In this document: positions 7,757 through 16,242 of the stretch, in pieces
Layout of the letters: each line of letters starts with the position of its first letter
How positions within the stretch are numbered: the first letter of the stretch is position 1
Virus record (IMG/VR): IMGVR_UViG_3300035034_002799
Coordinates: 21,207-85,206 of that record
Strand: one strand, 5' to 3'
DNA: 64,000 nt
Origin: a virus
Made by a program: the position numbers and the translations under genes
The notes under the pieces: generated by a model
The model's input: the letters and a program-made list of their open reading frames with translations, nothing else
Told to the model about the DNA's origin: nothing
Databases searched by the model: none

Positions 7757-8963
7757 AGATTTTTATAAAGATAAAAAAGTAATTGTTATTGGACCGTCAG
7801 AAGGTGCTCCTAAAGAAGTTGAACAAGTTAACCTAGATGATTATGATTATGTTATAAGACTAAACGATCATTTTTACGACTCTGATAAACATGGTCTAGG
7901 TAAAAGAACTGATATAATTTATCATTCTCTTCTTAGTGGTCAATATAATAAAGACCATCTAACTTATTTAATAAAACACAATATTAAACTTATTGCTAGA
8001 TACTGTAGTCCTAATAAAAAAATTGATGGTTATTTAAGAATGTGTGGAGACGAAACCCCAGATTGGTATCTTTTTAATGAAGGAAGAGCCAAACGCTGTC
8101 CTATTGTATTAAAGTGTTGTCCAAGTACTGGAATTCTTGCAATATATGACGCATTAACGGATGGCGCTAAAGAAGTAGCTGCTTTAGGTTTCGATTTTTA
8201 TGAAACATTTTACACTGAGCGTCCTATAGAAACTATGAAACCAAAATCAATAAGCCGTATTATAAATGGTAACCATCGCCCAGCGACCCAACTTAGAAAT
8301 TTTACTAAATGGGCTATGTGTAATAGAAGATTCAATCCAATTGGTAGATTTAAAGAACTTTTTGAAAGGGAGAAAATGATCATGAGTGAAGAAAAATTAT
8401 TTCTTAAAAATAGAGTACAGGATGCCGCTAGAGCATCGCTTAATTTAGAATTGACGAGCGCATATGAATTCGCAGAAAAGATTTTTGAATTGAGGAAATC
8501 AGGTAAGAAAGCTATTTTCATGGGTAATGGTGCTTCGTATACTATCGCAAACCACGCTGCTCTTGATTATATGAGCCAACTGGGTATTCAGACGTTATGC
8601 GCAGCAGACCAAGCAGTTCTTACTGCGTTTGCTAATGATTTTGGGTATGACCACGCCTTAGAAAGATACTGTAAGATTAACTATAAAAAAGGTGATATTT
8701 TAGTTTGTGTTAGTTCAAGTGGTAACTCACCAAATGTAGTTAACGCTGCTAAATGGGTCAAAGCTCAAGGAGGAACTGTTGTTACGTTTACTGGATTTGA
8801 GCAAGATAATAAATTATCTGAGATAGCAAGCAGTAACTTTTGGGTAAACAGTAAAGTATATAACATAGTTGAATCTGTTCATAATCTTTGGCTAGCTATG
8901 ATTTGTGATCTTATGATTGAATGGATGGGTGATGGTGTAGGTACTCACGGTATTAATATATGA
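7731..8963 (+). CDS. GT29-like sialyltransferase domain fused to GmhA-like SIS isomerase
   Basis: A 410-residue fusion. Residues ~15-175 resemble GT29 sialyltransferases: I-G-P-S near residue 21, D-Y-V-I-R-L-N, G-L-G-K-R-T-D, then C-P-S-T-G-I-L-A ... L-G-F-D-F, the L- and S-type sialyl motifs. Residues ~218-410 are a SIS domain like phosphoheptose isomerase GmhA: F-M-G-N-G-A-S near 263, a C-V-S-S-S-G-N-S phosphate loop near 328, and a C-terminal E-S-V-H helix with the catalytic His. GmhA converts sedoheptulose 7-phosphate to a heptose 7-phosphate. An AAGGGAG ribosome site at 8366-8372 sits before in-frame ATG codons at 8376 and 8382, so the isomerase may also be made alone. The main start has an AAGGAGG site at 7718-7724. 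Confidence 0.85.
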   Translation: MVLMKRLPEDFYKDKKVIVIGPSEGAPKEVEQVNLDDYDYVIRLNDHFYDSDKHGLGKRTDIIYHSLLSGQYNKDHLTYLIKHNIKLIARYCSPNKKIDGYLRMCGDETPDWYLFNEGRAKRCPIVLKCCPSTGILAIYDALTDGAKEVAALGFDFYETFYTERPIETMKPKSISRIINGNHRPATQLRNFTKWAMCNRRFNPIGRFKELFEREKMIMSEEKLFLKNRVQDAARASLNLELTSAYEFAEKIFELRKSGKKAIFMGNGASYTIANHAALDYMSQLGIQTLCAADQAVLTAFANDFGYDHALERYCKINYKKGDILVCVSSSGNSPNVVNAAKWVKAQGGTVVTFTGFEQDNKLSEIASSNFWVNSKVYNIVESVHNLWLAMICDLMIEWMGDGVGTHGINI

Positions 8964-9004
8964 TAGACACGAACACATAAGATAAATTTTATATCATCTA
9001 GATG

Positions 9005-9012
9005 TATAAATA
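9005..9012 (+). promoter_or_regulatory. T4-type late promoter TATAAATA
   Basis: Exact TATAAATA box 23 bases ahead of the short gene at 9035, suggesting late expression of the truncated GT29-like protein and the frameshifted gene after it. Confidence 0.6.
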
Positions 9013-9034
9013 AAAGTTAATAGGTAGGTTAATT

Positions 9035-9238
9035 ATGAGTGACACATTAGAAACATTGGCAGAATACTCCAAAAACAAAAATGGTTTGATAATAGGACCA
9101 TCTTCAAATGTTTTACAAGACGTTCGAGGAATTGATGTTGATGGATATGACGTAATTGTTAGATTGGACGGTCATTATAATAGGAAAGATAAAAGGCTTG
9201 TACCACTAGGTATATTTAGGAATTTATTAAATGACTAA
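9035..9238 (+). CDS. Truncated GT29-like protein
   Basis: 67 residues. The I-I-G-P-S and D-V-I-V-R-L-D-G-H segments match the N-terminal nucleotide-binding motifs of the GT29-like domain at 7731-8963, but everything after the Arg-containing motif is missing and replaced by ~15 unrelated residues. It is probably the remnant of a second copy after a deletion. The start follows a plausible ribosome site (TAGGTAGG) and a late promoter, so it may still be translated. It overlaps the next gene by 8 bases. Confidence 0.55.
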   Translation: MSDTLETLAEYSKNKNGLIIGPSSNVLQDVRGIDVDGYDVIVRLDGHYNRKDKRLVPLGIFRNLLND

Positions 9239-9982
9239 AAAATGTATTATAATGGGAAATGGTCCATCGCTTAATAATGTAAATATAGATGATTTACGTG
9301 GTGTTGATACATTCTCTTTTAATAGAGCTTATATAGCATATAAAGAATGGGATTTTTATCCTACATATTTTGCATGTATTGATTGTAGAACTTTTAGAAC
9401 TATATATGACGACTTGAAAAATCTTATTGATTCTGATAACCCCATTAAGAAATATTTTACGGCTCCGTGGGGTAATATGATTAATGGGATCGAACAAAAA
9501 AATAAAATCGTTCAGACTGATTATACAAATGTCAATGCGATAGAAGACTCATCTTTATGTTTTGGTCAGTACAGTGACTTGAGTTTTCCTAATTTATTCA
9601 AAGGTACATGTCCGTTAGATAATGTTAGTATATGGGCGGTTCAGTTTGCCTACTTAATGGGTTACACTCATGTTGGTATGGTTGGGGTTGATTGTCGTTA
9701 TGTTCCTAGATCAGATGTTAGGCAAATTGAAGGGGGGGGGATTGTGAATTTACTTCTGATGAAGACCCAAATCATTTTAGATCAGATTATTTTGGTAAAG
9801 GGTCGATAACAACTCACCATCATTTGAATAATGGTGTGGCTGGTAATAATTTAGGTGTGTGGGAAAAGTTGAAAGCTAGTTATGTTAAACAAAATGAATT
9901 TAAACTATATTCTTGCACTGAAGGCTCCAGAGTAAATAGGATTTTTAATTATCTACCACTTAAAAAATTATTGGAGTTATAA
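9231..9982 (+). CDS. DUF115-type glycosyltransferase-like gene, frame broken at a G9 tract
   Basis: The frame from ATG 9231 has G-N-G-P-S-L near residue 9, F-N-R-A-Y, and G-V-D-C-R-Y near 160, features of the DUF115/Maf-like group that handles nucleotide sugars or surface glycans. At 9732-9740 a run of nine G's puts the ribosome out of frame, and the ORF ends at 9809. One extra G, or a -1 slip, restores a frame running to TAA 9980-9982 with clearly coding content, including D-E-D-P-N-H-F and D-Y-F-G-K-G, typical of this family. The full product would be ~250 residues. The tract may be a phase-variation switch, a slippage site, or an assembly error. It ends convergently with the minus-strand gene, overlapping by 6 bases. 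Confidence 0.7.
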
Positions 9983-10641
9983 ATAATTAACTTCAATATA
10001 TTTAGTTAGGGCTTTTATGCATTCATCAGTAGGGTGCCATGCCAAATCTTTAAACATTTTTCCATTATATGACTTAGCAAAATCTTCTAAGTCAACTGAA
10101 TTATGAAAAATACTATGAAGCTCTGGGTAGCTTATGTGATTTCCGTAAATATTCTTAGTTGGTTCTTTATCACCTTCTCCTCCCCACCAAGCTCCAAAAT
10201 GACACAAAATATGAATTTCACTTGGGGGAATCTTTGATAATATCTTAACCATTTTACGAAGAACCTATTCTGAATATCGGTAACTATTTCATTTTTCAAC
10301 AACTTATTGTCTATATACCATTTATCTGGGTTATTTAAAGATTTTAAATATAAAGAATGATTCATTTTTTTAGAGTAAAAATCATTATCTTCAAGCTTAA
10401 GATTGTCTTCCATCCAGTGGTTTATAGTATTAAAGGCTAATGATCTAAAAGGTAAAACAAAAACATGATCGCATTTTTTGCTTGCGTTTATTGTAGCATC
10501 TATCATTTTTTCGTGAAATATAGGCATTGATGTTGCCCCAAAAAAAGAGTTATAATTCCATCCAGTGGGTGAGAATAATGATTTTGGTAATTTTTGCATC
10601 CATGCAACATGCGAGCAACCGACGAATGATTTTACTGACAT
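9977..10641 (-). CDS. SGNH-hydrolase-like protein, apparent frameshift
   Basis: Two overlapping minus-strand frames (10641 to 10132, and 10252 to 9977) join into one protein of ~221 residues if one base is added in the T4 run at 10252-10255 (A4 on the coding strand). The N-terminus has V-G-C-S-H, a possible block I of the SGNH family. The end has A-W-H-P-T-D-E-C-I, like the catalytic Asp/His block (D-x-x-H-P) of SGNH/GDSL esterases. Such enzymes add or remove acyl groups on glycans, which fits the neighbourhood. Codons on both sides of the break look coding. Whether the break is real or a sequencing error cannot be decided here. Confidence 0.5.
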
Positions 10642-10664
10642 ACAAACGATCCTTATGTTATAAT
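10635..10664 (+). promoter_or_regulatory. Promoter for the gmd operon
   Basis: CTGACA at 10635-10640, an 18-base spacer, then TATAAT at 10659-10664 with an extended -10 TG at 10656-10657. It lies between divergent genes, 24 bases before the dehydratase start, which has a weak AAAGAG ribosome site. Confidence 0.6.
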
Positions 10665-10687
10665 TATATCAGAAAGAGTGTTAAAAT

Positions 10688-12751
10688 ATGAAAAAAGCAT
10701 TAATCACGGGGATCACAGGACAAGACGGTAGTTACTTAACGGAACTGTTACTGGATAAAGGATATGAAGTACATGGAATAGTCCGTAGGTCTTCGTCTTT
10801 CAATACAGGTAGGATTGATCATTTAGTATCTGATCCTAAATTGTTTAATAAAACGTTACATCTTCATTTTGGTGACCTAACAGACTCAACTAATATTGAC
10901 GAATTAATACGAACTATAAAGCCAGATGAAATTTATAATTTGGGCGCTCAATCTCATGTCAAAGTATCCTTCGAAGTTCCAGAATATACGGCAGATGCTA
11001 ATGCTATGGGACCACTAAGAATTTTAGAAGCTATGAAGAAGCATTGCCCTAATTCTAAGTATTACCAAGCTTCAACCAGTGAGATGTACGGTGGCGTAAC
11101 AGAAGAGATGCCTGAAAAGGGATATAATGAAAACTCTCCCTTCCATCCCAGATCACCATATGGTGTAGCAAAGCTCTATGGACATTGGATTGCTCGTAAT
11201 TACCGAGAGTCTTATAATATGTTTATAGTTTCGTCTTGCCTGTTTAATCATGAATGTTTCGATTCCAATACCCCGATAACTATAAAGAACGGCGAAACAA
11301 TAGATGTCGTTTATATGAGAGACTTCTTACCAGAAAGAAAAGATATATCTAAAGATAATAATATTCTAATCGGAGATTTTTCTAATGAAAATATAGAAGT
11401 ATGGAATGGTAGCGGATATACTAAATTAAAAACTATAACTAGGCGCAAAATAAAAACCTTAGATACTGAAAATAGAAACAAAGTGGTCTCTAATACTAGA
11501 AATGGCTCAGTAGTTACTACACCCCATCACAATTTTCTAATAGGTCAGAAAAAAATACCACAGAGACAACTCAACTTACATGATGAATTAGATCATGGGG
11601 GGTTACCGAAACTAGGTAATCATATTAAAATCACTGAGGCGGAAGCTAAATTTTTAGGAATGTTAGTAGGAGACGGTCATATATGTTCATCTGGTCATGT
11701 TCGTTTGGCGAACCTAGATCACGGTGAAACCTTTAAAGATTTATGCCGATTTCTATTTCCAGTCTTCAATATCAGAGAAGCTAACTACGCATCTGGGTAT
11801 GGTGACAATACTAGACATCATAACGTGTCAGGTATTAGCAGTCATTTAGGTAAATTTTATAGGTCAGAAATATACGACGAACGCACAAAACATAAAAAAG
11901 TACCAAAGCGTATATTAAATTCTTCTTTGGAAGTAAAAACAAAATTCTTGGAGGGATATTATCTTTGTGATGGGTTAAAAAAAGACAAATGTACATATAA
12001 ATTTAAGTCTTTTAAATCCAACTCACCACTATTATGTCAGGGTCTTATTTTACTTATGAATGAGGTAGTTGAAGGTTTCAAATTTAATATTAATACTTTT
12101 GAACAAAACAGTAGATTGTATAATCAAGTAAACATACATAGTGATAAAAAAGGAGATAAAGGACTACATTTGATAAAAAATAATAAAGAACTTAAAAAAG
12201 AGATCATATTAGATGAGTCTAATTGTTTTGTATATGACATAGAAACTGAATGTGGTTACTTACAAGCTGGGGTAGGTTCTATGGTGTTGGCTAACTCACC
12301 ACGTAGAGGTGATACATTCGTAACCAAAAAGATTACAAACTGGTGTAAAAAATGGAAAATGAACCCCAATGAAACTGAGCCGCTTGAATTGGGTAATTTA
12401 TACGCTTATCGTGATTGGGGTCACGCTAAGGACTTTATGAATTGTGTGTATTTAATGATGCAACAAGAAACTCCAGAAGACTTCGTAATAGCTACTGGTG
12501 AAACATACACCGTTAAGGATTTCGTTGAAGAGTGCTTTAATCAATTGGGAGAATCAATAACTTGGAAAGGTGAAGGTATTAATGAAGTAGGACTGGTAAA
12601 TAATAAAACAGTAGTAAAAATCAATCCTAAATACTTCCGTCCTGCTGAGGTGGATATTTTGTTGGGTGATTCATCAAAGGCTCGTAAGAAGCTTGGATGG
12701 ACCCCTGAGTATAATTTTAAAACGCTTGTTAAAGATATGTTGGATAACTAA
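10688..12751 (+). CDS. gmd: GDP-mannose 4,6-dehydratase containing an intein
   Basis: The two extein parts (residues 1-189 and 537-687) join to a 340-residue SDR enzyme, the usual size of Gmd. [10 protein letters not shown] at the N-terminus binds NADP; S-P-Y-G-V-A-K holds catalytic Tyr158 and Lys162; the intein sits inside the conserved N-H-E/S-P-R-R-G motif; R-D-W-G-H-A and the R-P-A-E-V-D-x-L-L-G-D end are typical. The enzyme converts GDP-mannose to GDP-4-keto-6-deoxymannose, the branch point to GDP-fucose, GDP-colitose and GDP-perosamine. The following genes use such products. Activity requires splicing of the intein. Confidence 0.95.
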   Translation: MKKALITGITGQDGSYLTELLLDKGYEVHGIVRRSSSFNTGRIDHLVSDPKLFNKTLHLHFGDLTDSTNIDELIRTIKPDEIYNLGAQSHVKVSFEVPEYTADANAMGPLRILEAMKKHCPNSKYYQASTSEMYGGVTEEMPEKGYNENSPFHPRSPYGVAKLYGHWIARNYRESYNMFIVSSCLFNHECFDSNTPITIKNGETIDVVYMRDFLPERKDISKDNNILIGDFSNENIEVWNGSGYTKLKTITRRKIKTLDTENRNKVVSNTRNGSVVTTPHHNFLIGQKKIPQRQLNLHDELDHGGLPKLGNHIKITEAEAKFLGMLVGDGHICSSGHVRLANLDHGETFKDLCRFLFPVFNIREANYASGYGDNTRHHNVSGISSHLGKFYRSEIYDERTKHKKVPKRILNSSLEVKTKFLEGYYLCDGLKKDKCTYKFKSFKSNSPLLCQGLILLMNEVVEGFKFNINTFEQNSRLYNQVNIHSDKKGDKGLHLIKNNKELKKEIILDESNCFVYDIETECGYLQAGVGSMVLANSPRRGDTFVTKKITNWCKKWKMNPNETEPLELGNLYAYRDWGHAKDFMNCVYLMMQQETPEDFVIATGETYTVKDFVEECFNQLGESITWKGEGINEVGLVNNKTVVKINPKYFRPAEVDILLGDSSKARKKLGWTPEYNFKTLVKDMLDN
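11255..12295 (+). mobile_element. Intein with LAGLIDADG endonuclease in Gmd
   Basis: 347 residues (190-536 of the precursor), starting with Cys and ending in Asn, followed by Ser as the +1 nucleophile. The T-P-H-H block B is present. Two LAGLIDADG-type motifs appear: L-G-M-L-V-G-D-G near residue 323 and L-E-G-Y-Y-L-C-D-G near 420. The C-terminal block reads V-G-S-M-V-L-A-N, so the usual penultimate His is Ala, and block F has Cys in place of a His. Splicing must tolerate these changes. The intein marks a homing insertion in the Gmd active-site motif. Confidence 0.9.
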
Positions 12752-13329
12752 TGACTGAACACGAAAGATGGCTTAAAGATAACGGTGAAGAAAAGCGTTT
12801 AACATACCCATTAAACACCAAAAGTCTTTACGTGGATTTTGGTGCTTATGACGGTAAATTCGCTAGAAAGATTTATGATAAATTCAAATGTCAGATAATT
12901 GCTTATGAGCCTATTCCTAAATTTTTGGATTTATGTGAGAAAAACTTAGAAGGTACAGATGCTACTGTTTTGCCTTATGGTGTTGGTAAAGAAAATATCC
13001 AATTATATGTAGAAGATACTAATGATGCCACCCATCTTTTTTCTAAAGGTAATATTAAAATTGAAGTTAGAGATGTTTATAATCTTATAGGTAAAGATGA
13101 TATAGACCTTCTAAAAATTAATATCGAAGGTGCTGAATATGATGTCTTAGAGAGAATGATCGAAACTGATTTATTAAAAAACGTTCGTTATCTTCAAGTT
13201 CAGTTTCATAAATTTCCTCATGTTGAACGACCAGTGGAAAGAAGACAAAAGATTTGGGAAGAACTTCAAAAAACTCATAAATGTCAATGGTCTTATGATT
13301 TTGTTTGGGAGAGTTGGGAGAGAAAATGA
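12751..13329 (+). CDS. FkbM-family methyltransferase
   Basis: 192 residues. V-D-F-G-A-Y-D-G-K near residue 28 is the SAM-binding motif I, A-Y-E-P-I-P carries the acidic ribose-binding residue, and L-L-K-I-N-I-E-G-A-E-Y-D-V-L is the hallmark FkbM motif near 120-133. FkbM enzymes O-methylate sugars and glycans, so a cap or decoration on the polysaccharide made by this cluster is likely. ATG overlaps the gmd stop (TAATG), consistent with coupling. Confidence 0.88.
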   Translation: MTEHERWLKDNGEEKRLTYPLNTKSLYVDFGAYDGKFARKIYDKFKCQIIAYEPIPKFLDLCEKNLEGTDATVLPYGVGKENIQLYVEDTNDATHLFSKGNIKIEVRDVYNLIGKDDIDLLKINIEGAEYDVLERMIETDLLKNVRYLQVQFHKFPHVERPVERRQKIWEELQKTHKCQWSYDFVWESWERK

Positions 13330-14252
13330 ATAAAGGCGATGTTATTTATGTAACTGGTTCTACTGGTCTGGTAGGTAGTGCTATTATGAGAAAACTAAAA
13401 GAAGAAGGATTTACTCAAGTTTATGGAGCTTCAAGAGCTAATGGTTGTGATTTGGGAGATGTTAACTATGTAAAAGACATTCTATGGCATGTACGTCCAA
13501 AATACATATTCCATTGTGCGTCTATGGTTGGTGGAATTGGTAAAAACATTAAATACCCCGCCGACTTTGGTTTAACTAATTCCCGAATAAACAATAATGT
13601 TATTGAATGGGCTAGGGTTGTTAATGCTAAACTGTTATTTCTAGGTTCTTCTTGTATCTACCCCAGAGAATGCCCACAACCAATGAAAGAAGAATATCTT
13701 ATGACTGGTCCATGTGAACCAACCAATGAGATGTATGCTCTATCTAAGATTTATGGCATTAAAATGTGTCAGGCGTATCGTAAACAATACGGTAATAATT
13801 TTATTACTTGTCAGCCTGCTAATATATATGGGGTAGGGGATCACTTCGATCCTGAAAACGCTCATGTTGTGGGTTCTCTTATTAGTAAATTTCACAAAGC
13901 AAAGATCGAGAAGACACCTGTTGAACTTTGGGGTGATGGTTCAGCAATGAGAGAATTATTATATGTTGATGATGTTGCTGATGCTTGTTTGTTTCTTATG
14001 AACAATTATGACGGGGAAGAATTAATCAATGTTGGAACTGGTATTGATATTACTATAAAAGAATTAGCAAATATGATCAAGAAGGTTGTCGGGTATGATG
14101 GGCACATTCAATGGGATGTTCTAAAGCCTAATGGAATGCCCCGCAAAGTTCTAGATGTAGCAAAAATTCATTCAATGGGATGGGAACATAAATTTGACCT
14201 TGACAAAGGAATAGAAAAGACTTATAATTGGTATTTGGGGAATATAATATGA
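13326..14252 (+). CDS. GDP-L-fucose/GDP-colitose synthase-like epimerase-reductase
   Basis: 308 residues, the size of GDP-L-fucose synthase (Fcl). G-S-T-G-L-V-G-S at the N-terminus binds NADPH; the G-S-S-C-I-Y-P motif contains catalytic Ser and Cys; Y-A-L-S-K-I-Y-G provides Tyr and Lys; V-x-L-W-G-D-G-x-x-x-R-E-L-L-Y-V-D-D is the sugar-end signature. Fcl epimerises C3 and C5 and reduces C4 of GDP-4-keto-6-deoxymannose. The related ColC does the C5 epimerisation and C4 reduction for colitose. The ColD-like gene at 15079 makes the ColC role possible. Start ATG 13326 overlaps the FkbM stop in ATGA fashion. Confidence 0.9.
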   Translation: MNKGDVIYVTGSTGLVGSAIMRKLKEEGFTQVYGASRANGCDLGDVNYVKDILWHVRPKYIFHCASMVGGIGKNIKYPADFGLTNSRINNNVIEWARVVNAKLLFLGSSCIYPRECPQPMKEEYLMTGPCEPTNEMYALSKIYGIKMCQAYRKQYGNNFITCQPANIYGVGDHFDPENAHVVGSLISKFHKAKIEKTPVELWGDGSAMRELLYVDDVADACLFLMNNYDGEELINVGTGIDITIKELANMIKKVVGYDGHIQWDVLKPNGMPRKVLDVAKIHSMGWEHKFDLDKGIEKTYNWYLGNII

Positions 14253-15082
14253 TTAACGTTATTATGTATAGTTTTGACCGAGCTTGTCAGTTAGATTTAG
14301 CGTTAAGGTCAATAAAAGATCACTTTGCGGAATGGCAAAGTTGTACATGGACTATTATTGTAAAGTGTAGTAACGATGAATATTCAAAAGGATATTCAAG
14401 AGTTAGACAACTTCATCCTGAAAGGCAATTTGAATTTGTTCATGAGATTAATTTTAGAGATGATACCCGCCGAGCTTTTAATAAACCGAATAAACCCTAT
14501 ACTACATGGATGATGGACGATGATGCGTTTATTAGACCGTTCTCATTACAGGATCAACAATTTAAGGATTTCGCAAATAATCAAGAGATCACTACTTTAA
14601 GTTGTAGACTAGCACCATATATGAACGAATGTTACACACAATCAAGAAAAGCATTAGTTCCTGATCTTACCGAAAATTTAACATGGAACTGGCGTAATTC
14701 ATCCAAATTAGATTTGTTTCATGGATACCCTACTGATTGGGGGTATCCTATGTCAATTGCTAGTTTCCATATTTTTAGAACATATCAAATAGCAAGTACT
14801 GTTAATAAAGTAATATTTAAAGCACCTAATTCTCTTGAAGGTCAGTTAGCTCTTAATCCTCCTGCTGGTGACTATATGATGTGTTACCCAAGAGCTTTAA
14901 ATATCAACATTCCTATTAATAAAGCCCAAACTGAAAATGGTAATCGTTTTGGTAATAAATCTCATCTTCAACAAGATGTCCTCAACCGAGAATTTATAGT
15001 AGGAAAAAGATTATCTACTGATAAAGTATATGGAGCAGTCACACCTAGCCCTCATTATGAATTAGATTTGGAGTTTGAATGA
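14249..15082 (+). CDS. GT-A fold glycosyltransferase-like protein
   Basis: 277 residues. The N-terminus alternates short hydrophobic strands and helices as in GT-A folds (S-F-D-R near residue 7), and T-T-W-M-M-D-D-D-A-F near residue 85-93 supplies a DxD-type metal and nucleotide-sugar site. The rest is unlike families I know well. It lies inside the GDP-sugar operon and overlaps both neighbours by 4 bases. I chose ATG 14249 because it overlaps the preceding stop and follows a GGGG-containing site at 14237-14240. Confidence 0.72.
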   Translation: MINVIMYSFDRACQLDLALRSIKDHFAEWQSCTWTIIVKCSNDEYSKGYSRVRQLHPERQFEFVHEINFRDDTRRAFNKPNKPYTTWMMDDDAFIRPFSLQDQQFKDFANNQEITTLSCRLAPYMNECYTQSRKALVPDLTENLTWNWRNSSKLDLFHGYPTDWGYPMSIASFHIFRTYQIASTVNKVIFKAPNSLEGQLALNPPAGDYMMCYPRALNINIPINKAQTENGNRFGNKSHLQQDVLNREFIVGKRLSTDKVYGAVTPSPHYELDLEFE

Positions 15083-16242
15083 AATACCCACTTGCAACTG
15101 AAACATGGACAGACATCGAAAAAAAGGTAGCTAAAGATGTCATTGATAGTGGCATGTGTACTATGGGTAATATAACAAAAGAATTTGAGGCTAAATTTGC
15201 TGAATTTTTCGGAAGCAAATATGCAGTATTTAGTAACTCTGGTTCTTCAGCTAACCTATTGGCAGTAGCTGCATTAGTTCATAAATATAATTTACAACGA
15301 GGAGATGAAGTCATTGTCCCTGCGGTATCTTGGAGTACTACATATTATCCATTACAACAGTATGGTTTGAAATTAGTTTTTGTAGACGTAAACGAAAACG
15401 ATTTTAATATTGACATTGACGAAGTAACAAAAGCATTAACACACAAAACGAGATTAATTGTTGCAGTTAATCTTCTTGGTATGTCATGTAATTTTGGTGC
15501 GCTTGAGCATATTTGTAAATCTAAAAACATTATCCTTATGGAAGATAATTGTGAGTCAATGGGTGCTACATATGAAGATAAGTATTGTGGTGCGATTGGT
15601 GAAATAGGAACTTTTAGTACTTTTTTCTCACATCATATATGTACTGTCGAAGGTGGTGTTACAGTAACTAATGATGAGGAACTTTATCATTTAATGCTTT
15701 CAATTCGTTCTCATGGATGGACTCGACATCTACCAGACAATAATCATATTGAAAATAAAACGGGTGATTCTTTTTATGATTCTTACCGTTTTGTGTTGCC
15801 TGGGTATAATCTTAGAAATAATGACATTTTTGCTGCTATAGGTTTAGAACAACTTAAGAAATTACCTGAATTAGTTTCTAAAAGAATAGAAAATTGGGAT
15901 TATATGGTTTGTTCACTACAATATATCAACGTTAGTAATTTAAAACTTCAATGGACCAATGACGACCGCAGTAGTTCGTCTTGGTTTGGTTTCGGTTTCA
16001 TTTATGATGGGGATAGAGACTCTTTAGTTAAAACCCTCACTGAAGAAGGTATTGATACCCGTCCTATCGTAGCTGGTAACTTTTGCAAAAACCCTGTGAT
16101 TCAATATATGAATCACAGGATTGTAGGTGACTTACCTATTGCTAATTTAATTGATAAACAAGGTTTCTTTGTTGGTAATAACGGAAGTTCCTTGAGTTCT
16201 CAAATTGATCATTTTATTAATATTATTTCGAAAAATGCTTGA
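15079..16242 (+). CDS. DegT/ColD-like PLP sugar 3-dehydratase
   Basis: 387 residues, typical of the DegT/DnrJ/EryC1/StrS aminotransferase fold. Hallmarks are S-N-S-G-S-S-A-N for phosphate binding, E-D-N-C-E-S-M-G for the pyridine ring, and V-E-G-G after the Lys position. At that position the sequence reads F-S-H-H-I, so the PLP-binding Lys is replaced by His185. In ColD (GDP-4-keto-6-deoxymannose 3-dehydratase) and RfbH-type enzymes the same Lys is His, and they remove the C3 hydroxyl rather than transaminate. With Gmd and the ColC/Fcl-like protein this predicts GDP-colitose or another 3,6-dideoxy sugar. It ends convergently with the next gene, overlapping 20 bases. Confidence 0.83.
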   Translation: MKYPLATETWTDIEKKVAKDVIDSGMCTMGNITKEFEAKFAEFFGSKYAVFSNSGSSANLLAVAALVHKYNLQRGDEVIVPAVSWSTTYYPLQQYGLKLVFVDVNENDFNIDIDEVTKALTHKTRLIVAVNLLGMSCNFGALEHICKSKNIILMEDNCESMGATYEDKYCGAIGEIGTFSTFFSHHICTVEGGVTVTNDEELYHLMLSIRSHGWTRHLPDNNHIENKTGDSFYDSYRFVLPGYNLRNNDIFAAIGLEQLKKLPELVSKRIENWDYMVCSLQYINVSNLKLQWTNDDRSSSSWFGFGFIYDGDRDSLVKTLTEEGIDTRPIVAGNFCKNPVIQYMNHRIVGDLPIANLIDKQGFFVGNNGSSLSSQIDHFINIISKNA

